Origin: Alphaproteobacteria bacterium
GTDB lineage: Bacteria; Pseudomonadota; Alphaproteobacteria; SMXP01
Length of the DNA stretch: 10,044 nucleotides
NCBI GenBank assembly: GCA_004356335.1
Contig: SMXP01000012.1
Location: 1-10,044 of the forward strand
Direction: 5' to 3'
In this document: positions 6,532 through 10,044 of the stretch, one piece after another
How positions within the stretch are numbered: position 1 is the stretch's first letter
Layout: each line of letters starts with the position of its first letter
Position numbers and translations under genes: made by a program
The notes under the pieces: model-generated
The model's input: only the letters and a program-made list of their open reading frames with translations
What the model was told of the DNA's origin: nothing
Database searches by the model: none

Positions 6532-7233
6532 CTAATTCGGTTTTGCAGAATCGACCAATTTGCCGTCTCTCAACTCAACGATTCGGTCCATGCGCTCCAC
6601 AAGATTATAATTGTGCGTCGCGATGACAGCGGCCAGGGCCTCATCTCTGACCAATTTCAATAGGGCATCAAAAACCGTGGCGGCCGTTTTTGGATCCAAA
6701 TTACCCGTTGGTTCATCGGCCAAGAGGATGCGGGGCTTATTGGCGAGCGCCCGGGCGATGGCCACTCTTTGTTGTTCTCCGCCCGATAATTGCATGGGCT
6801 GGTGATCGGTTCGCGCGCTCAATCCTAATTCGCTCAACAATCGGTTCGCCTCCAACGTGGCATGGGCACGACTACGTCCGGCAATCATTTGGGGCAGAAT
6901 GACATTCTCAAGCGCCGTAAACTCAGGCAACAAATGATGAAACTGATACACGAATCCGAGTTCTTCTCGGCGTATACGAGTGCGTTGTGAATCGCTCATG
7001 AGCGCGCAATCCGCACCGCCAATCAAGACATGGCCGGCAGTCGGTGCCTCAAGCAGTGCCGCAATATGAAGTAGGGTCGATTTTCCCGACCCGGACGGTC
7101 CCATGAGACCGATGATCTCGCCCCGATCGACCGTCAGACTGGCGCCGGTTAACACCTCAAGACTGGTTTCCCCTTGGACATAGCTGCGCTCGATATGGCG
7201 CAGTTCGATTGCCGGTACCTGTCGCTTTGCCAT
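6532..7233 (-). CDS. lolD: Lipoprotein-releasing ABC transporter, ATP-binding subunit
   Basis: LolD powers release of outer-membrane lipoproteins from the inner membrane to the carrier LolA. The 233 residues hold a complete ABC ATPase: Walker A GPSGSGKS (45-52), Q-loop Gln97 in VYQFHHLLPEF, signature LSGGEQQ (149-155), Walker B ILLADEP (169-175) with catalytic Glu174, D-loop GNLD (177-180) and H-loop His207 in IATHN. The loop after the Q-loop, reading FHHLLPEFTALENV, is typical of LolD rather than MacB or FtsE. It begins 5 bases after the lolC stop. There is no strong ribosome site at normal spacing (GAGG is 14 bases away), which points to translational coupling with lolC. Confidence is high because the permease gene is adjacent. 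Confidence 0.95.
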   Translation of the reverse strand: MAKRQVPAIELRHIERSYVQGETSLEVLTGASLTVDRGEIIGLMGPSGSGKSTLLHIAALLEAPTAGHVLIGGADCALMSDSQRTRIRREELGFVYQFHHLLPEFTALENVILPQMIAGRSRAHATLEANRLLSELGLSARTDHQPMQLSGGEQQRVAIARALANKPRILLADEPTGNLDPKTAATVFDALLKLVRDEALAAVIATHNYNLVERMDRIVELRDGKLVDSAKPN

Positions 7234-7238
7234 ATGGA

Positions 7239-8495
7239 CTATTCGTACCTCAGTGCCTCGACCGGATCGAGATTGGCCGCCCGCCAGGAGGGGTACAGCG
7301 TAGCAAGAAACGACAGCACCAGCGCCATCAGCACGATCGACATAATCTCATTAAAATCCATCTCGGCGGGCATGGTGGCAAGGAAATAAACTTCAGGGGA
7401 AAACAGTTCGGTGCCGGTCAATTTCGACAGCCATTGACGTAAAGTTTCGATGTTTTCACAAAAAGCAACGCCGAGAATAAGACCGAGCAATGTACCCACC
7501 AAACCGATCGCTGAGCCGGTAACAAAGAAAATGCGCATGATGGCACCGCGCGTCGCGCCCATGGTGCGCAAAACGGCAATGTCCTGCCCCTTGTCTTTGA
7601 CCAACATAATGAGCCCCGACACGATATTCAGTGCAGCAACAAGAATGATCAATGTGAGGATCAAGAACATGACATTGCGCTCGACCTCCAGCGCATTAAA
7701 GAAGGTTGAATTAGTGACTTGCCAATCCAATACGATTATCGGCTCTCCGATGGCCGCTTGGATTTGCGACCGGAAACGAGGCGCGGCGTCCGGATCGTCG
7801 AGCATCACTTCGAGAGCGGTGACCCCGTCACCTTTATTGAAATAAAGCTGCGATTCTTCCAGGGGCATGAAAATGTAGCTGGAGTCGTATTCGGACATGC
7901 CAATCTCGAAAATGGCCACGACAGGATAGGCCTTCACGCGTGGGGTCACACCAAACGGCGTCACTGCGCCCTGCGGTGACATCAATGTCACGCGATCACC
8001 CACACTCACGCGCAACAGAGCCGACAGGCGCGTGCCGATAGCAATCCCGGTTTCATCATCCAGTCGTGCCAGGTCACCCCGCAAGATATTGTTCGAAACG
8101 ACCGACAGATCTTTTAGGTCGGCCTGTCGCATACCTTTAACCAAGACACCGGTTTGCACGCTATTGGCTGACGCCAACACCTGCCCCTCGACAAACGGCG
8201 CGACGCGGATCACACCGTCAAGGGCGCGCACGCGGTCGGCCTTTTCGTCAAATCGGTTGAGCTGCTGGCCGGTAACGCCGTAGACCATGATGTGACCGTT
8301 CAGACCCAGAATGCGGTCCAACAGCTCGATGCGAAAGCCGTTCATAACGGACATGACAATGATCAGCGTGGCAACCCCAAGCATGATGCCGACAAGCGAA
8401 AAGCCGGAGATAATCGAGATGAAACTTTCGCGCCGGCGCGCACGCAGATAGCGCAGTGCGAGCATCCACTCAAACGGGGCAAAAGGAATTGTCAA
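7239..8495 (-). CDS. lolC: Lipoprotein-releasing ABC transporter, permease subunit (LolC/E family), TTG start
   Basis: The product is the inner-membrane permease that works with LolD. The 418 residues show the family layout: a first span within residues 24-48 ahead of the MNGF motif (51-54), a periplasmic domain of about 220 residues, then an FtsX-type domain with spans near 273-300, 318-345 and 380-402. The cytoplasmic coupling segment DKGQDIAVLRTMGATRGAIM and the ending PSWRAANLDPVEALRYE are diagnostic. The start codon is TTG (8493-8495), with GGGAGAG (8501-8507) 5 bases ahead, inside the end of proS. The first ATG downstream (8463-8465) would cut into the conserved N-terminus. Only one permease gene is present, so it probably pairs with itself, as in LolF-type systems; LolC or LolE as a name is partly convention. 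Confidence 0.94.
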   Translation of the reverse strand: MTIPFAPFEWMLALRYLRARRRESFISIISGFSLVGIMLGVATLIIVMSVMNGFRIELLDRILGLNGHIMVYGVTGQQLNRFDEKADRVRALDGVIRVAPFVEGQVLASANSVQTGVLVKGMRQADLKDLSVVSNNILRGDLARLDDETGIAIGTRLSALLRVSVGDRVTLMSPQGAVTPFGVTPRVKAYPVVAIFEIGMSEYDSSYIFMPLEESQLYFNKGDGVTALEVMLDDPDAAPRFRSQIQAAIGEPIIVLDWQVTNSTFFNALEVERNVMFLILTLIILVAALNIVSGLIMLVKDKGQDIAVLRTMGATRGAIMRIFFVTGSAIGLVGTLLGLILGVAFCENIETLRQWLSKLTGTELFSPEVYFLATMPAEMDFNEIMSIVLMALVLSFLATLYPSWRAANLDPVEALRYE

Positions 8496-8497
8496 AG

Positions 8498-9826
8498 TTA
8501 CTCTCCCGGTGCCGCAAACTTATTGACGGCCGCATCAGGCGAAAGCTCTTCTCGCTCGCCTGTGGCACGATGCTTAATTTCAACAACACCCTTTTTGAGT
8601 CCGCGCGGACCTATGATGATTTGCCAAGGCAAACCGATCAGGTCCATGGTCGAGAACTTGGCCCCCGCTCGTTCCGCCGTATCATCATATAGCACATCAA
8701 TACCGGCGTTTTGGAAACGCTGATAGAGGTCGGCGCATGACCGGTCACTGCCGGCGTCCCCCGGTTTCAAATTAATCAAGCCAATCATAAAGGGCGCCAC
8801 CGATTCGGGCCAAATAATGCCGCTCTCATCATGACTGGCCTCAATGATGGCGGCCACCAAACGCGAAACACCGATGCCATAGGAGCCCATTTCAACGGTT
8901 ATGGACGCGCCATCCGGACCGGTCACGGTCGCGCCCATGGATTTGGAATATTTGGTGCCGAAGTAAAAAATGTGGCCGACTTCAATTCCCCTGGCACTCA
9001 GACGGCGATCTTCCGGAACTTCGGCTTCAAACGTCGCTTGGTCATGTTTGTCGTCGGTCGCTGCATAGAGTTTGATGCGTTCGTCAATGAGCCCACTCAA
9101 ATCCGCATTATAGTCGACGTCGTCGCCGGGCGGATCCATGTCCACAAGGTCCTTATGACAGAACACCTGACTTTCGCCGGTATCCGCCAAGATGACGAAT
9201 TCGTGGCTCATATCACCACCGATCGGCCCCGCATCGGCAGCCATAGGGATGGCACGCAATCCCAGACGGGAAAACGTACGCAAATAAGCGACAAACATTT
9301 GATGATAAGAATGCCGTGCCCCGTTCACGTCAATGTCGAAAGAATACGCATCTTTCATGAGGAACTCGCGTCCGCGCATGACACCAAACCGAGGGCGGAT
9401 CTCGTCCCGGAACTTCCATTGAATGTGATAAAGGTTGATCGGTAGATCTTTGTAGGACTTCAAGCTTGACCGAAAAATGTCGGTAATCAGTTCTTCATTC
9501 GTCGGACCATAGAGCAAATCGCGGTCATGGCGGTCTTTGATGCGTAGCATTTCCAGACCGTAATCATCGTATCGGCCGCTTTCCCGCCAAAGGTCTGCCG
9601 ATTGAATCGTCGGCATTAACATTTCAATGGCACCGGCGCGATCTTGCTCTTCCCGAACGATTTGTTCGATTTTCTTCAATACACGCAGGCCCAGAGGCAA
9701 CCAGGTATATATTCCGGACGCAGATTGCCGGATCATGCCGGCCCGCAGCATCAACCGGTGAGAAATAATTTGCGCCTCCGAAGGCGTTTCTCTCAAGGTC
9801 GGTAGAAAATACTGCGACAAACGCAT
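8498..9826 (-). CDS. proS: Prolyl-tRNA synthetase, short form without editing domain
   Basis: ProRS charges tRNA-Pro with proline in the cytoplasm. The protein has 442 residues, against about 570 for the E. coli type. Class II landmarks are present: the GPTNEE proline-site signature (107-112), motif 2 FRDEIRPRFGVMRGREF (139-155), motif 3 GSYGIGVSR (314-322) and an anticodon-binding domain from about 345 to the end. The roughly 180-residue INS editing domain that normally sits between motifs 2 and 3 is missing, which is the usual alphaproteobacterial form. Clearing of Ala-tRNA-Pro then depends on a separate deacylase (ProXp-ala type) not in this window. Only 2 bases separate its TAA from the lolC start. 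No strong ribosome site precedes the ATG; a weak promoter candidate lies just upstream. Confidence 0.97.
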   Translation of the reverse strand: MRLSQYFLPTLRETPSEAQIISHRLMLRAGMIRQSASGIYTWLPLGLRVLKKIEQIVREEQDRAGAIEMLMPTIQSADLWRESGRYDDYGLEMLRIKDRHDRDLLYGPTNEELITDIFRSSLKSYKDLPINLYHIQWKFRDEIRPRFGVMRGREFLMKDAYSFDIDVNGARHSYHQMFVAYLRTFSRLGLRAIPMAADAGPIGGDMSHEFVILADTGESQVFCHKDLVDMDPPGDDVDYNADLSGLIDERIKLYAATDDKHDQATFEAEVPEDRRLSARGIEVGHIFYFGTKYSKSMGATVTGPDGASITVEMGSYGIGVSRLVAAIIEASHDESGIIWPESVAPFMIGLINLKPGDAGSDRSCADLYQRFQNAGIDVLYDDTAERAGAKFSTMDLIGLPWQIIIGPRGLKKGVVEIKHRATGEREELSPDAAVNKFAAPGE

Positions 9827-9843
9827 GTTTAAAGGTCGCCGAT

Positions 9844-9872
9844 TATTTGGCGTGTGACGCCGCCATGTCCAA
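9844..9872 (-). promoter_or_regulatory. Weak candidate promoter for proS-lolC-lolD
   Basis: On the minus strand TTGGAC (9867-9872) is followed after 17 bases by CAAATA (9844-9849). The -35 is reasonable, the -10 poor. Transcription would start about 10 bases before the proS ATG, leaving a very short leader, in keeping with the lack of a ribosome site there. Confidence 0.25.
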
Positions 9873-9880
9873 TTTAAAGC

Positions 9881-9895
9881 AAGAACGGGGTTCTT
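9881..9895 (-). terminator. Short hairpin after an upstream gene end
   Basis: AAGAAC-CCC-GTTCTT is a perfect 6-pair stem on the minus strand, starting directly after the TAA of the partial frame at the right edge. GCTTTAAATT follows, a weak run of T. It may be a weak terminator or an operator ahead of proS. Confidence 0.3.
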
Positions 9896-10044
9896 TTAGG
9901 AGAAGGCGCGTGCAATGGCAATGGCGCCCCCAAGGCACCTCAAGGGATCTTCAGGAGCCATCAGTTCATTTGGGATGGAATGCCATTGGAGGACCGCGCC
10001 GCTTGCCGTCCACACGTCAAGGCCTTGACGGGGTCGGACGGAAA
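9896..10044 (-). CDS. Possible C-terminal end of an unidentified gene
   Basis: A frame is open from the window edge to a TAA at 9896-9898, about 48 codons. The translation includes the pieces GLDVWTASGAVLQWHS and LGGAIAIARAFS, which look protein-like, and a hairpin follows the stop at once. I do not recognise the family. It lies 69 bases upstream of proS in the same direction. Doubt is real: two plus-strand frames are open across the same bases and third-position GC does not separate them. Confidence 0.3.
   Translation of the reverse strand, partial: SVRPRQGLDVWTASGAVLQWHSIPNELMAPEDPLRCLGGAIAIARAFS
10015..10030. repeat. Perfect 16-base palindrome
   Basis: CGTCAAGGCCTTGACG is identical on both strands with no spacer. 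It lies at the right edge, inside the possible partial gene. It could be a binding site for a dimeric protein or chance; the surroundings are cut off by the window edge. Confidence 0.35.

Noticed and set aside
6069..6626. 185-codon plus-strand frame overlapping the DUF1761 gene
   Set aside because: It is a different frame over the same bases; the DUF1761 frame has the ribosome site, membrane spans and family motif, while this one is rich in Arg and Cys and runs into lolD.
8831..9445. 204-codon open frame on the plus strand
   Set aside because: Antisense to conserved proS motifs 2 and 3; composition is rich in His, Arg and Gly as expected of a shadow.
9881..9895. LexA-type SOS box
   Set aside because: The GAAC and GTTC words are only 3 bases apart and inverted; the alphaproteobacterial box needs direct GTTC words 7 bases apart.
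9865..10044. Plus-strand frame open from ATG 9865 to the window edge
   Set aside because: No ribosome site; the translation is dominated by Arg, Gln and Trp and looks like a random frame in GC-rich DNA.

Overview
This window reads as an ordinary alphaproteobacterial chromosome segment at roughly 50-55% GC by eye. The pointers are the neighbourhood proS-lolC-lolD followed by dnaE, the short ProRS without an editing insert, the wording of RpsB and DnaE, and short palindromic intergenic repeats of a layout I remember from Hyphomicrobiales and their relatives. I cannot name a genus. Nearly everything is on the minus strand.

Right to left, in transcription order: an unidentified gene end at the right edge (9896-10044), then proS (prolyl-tRNA synthetase), lolC-like and lolD. 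These last three are packed with gaps of 2 and 5 bases and surely form one operon. Next is a single plus-strand gene for a DUF1761 membrane protein (6106-6519), which converges on lolD with a 12-base gap. Its upstream region is divergent with a 34-residue membrane peptide gene on the minus strand (5889-5993) that is short enough to be missed by gene callers. That peptide gene precedes dnaE (DNA polymerase III alpha). After dnaE comes a clear promoter and a leader of about 135 bases, then rpsB (ribosomal protein S2 with an 80-residue acidic tail) and tsf (EF-Ts).

The genes are core machinery: DNA replication, translation (S2, EF-Ts, ProRS) and lipoprotein sorting (Lol). I see no defence, phage or secondary-metabolite system and no undescribed multigene system.

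The most unusual signal lies in the repeats. Three related palindromic elements, two complete (81-146, 5824-5892) and one half-copy (2265-2288), sit exactly on gene ends. They supply the TAG stop codons of tsf, dnaE and the small membrane peptide, and also the most upstream ATG of the dnaE reading frame. The left edge (1-80) holds no recognisable gene; pyrH, often next after tsf, is not visible.
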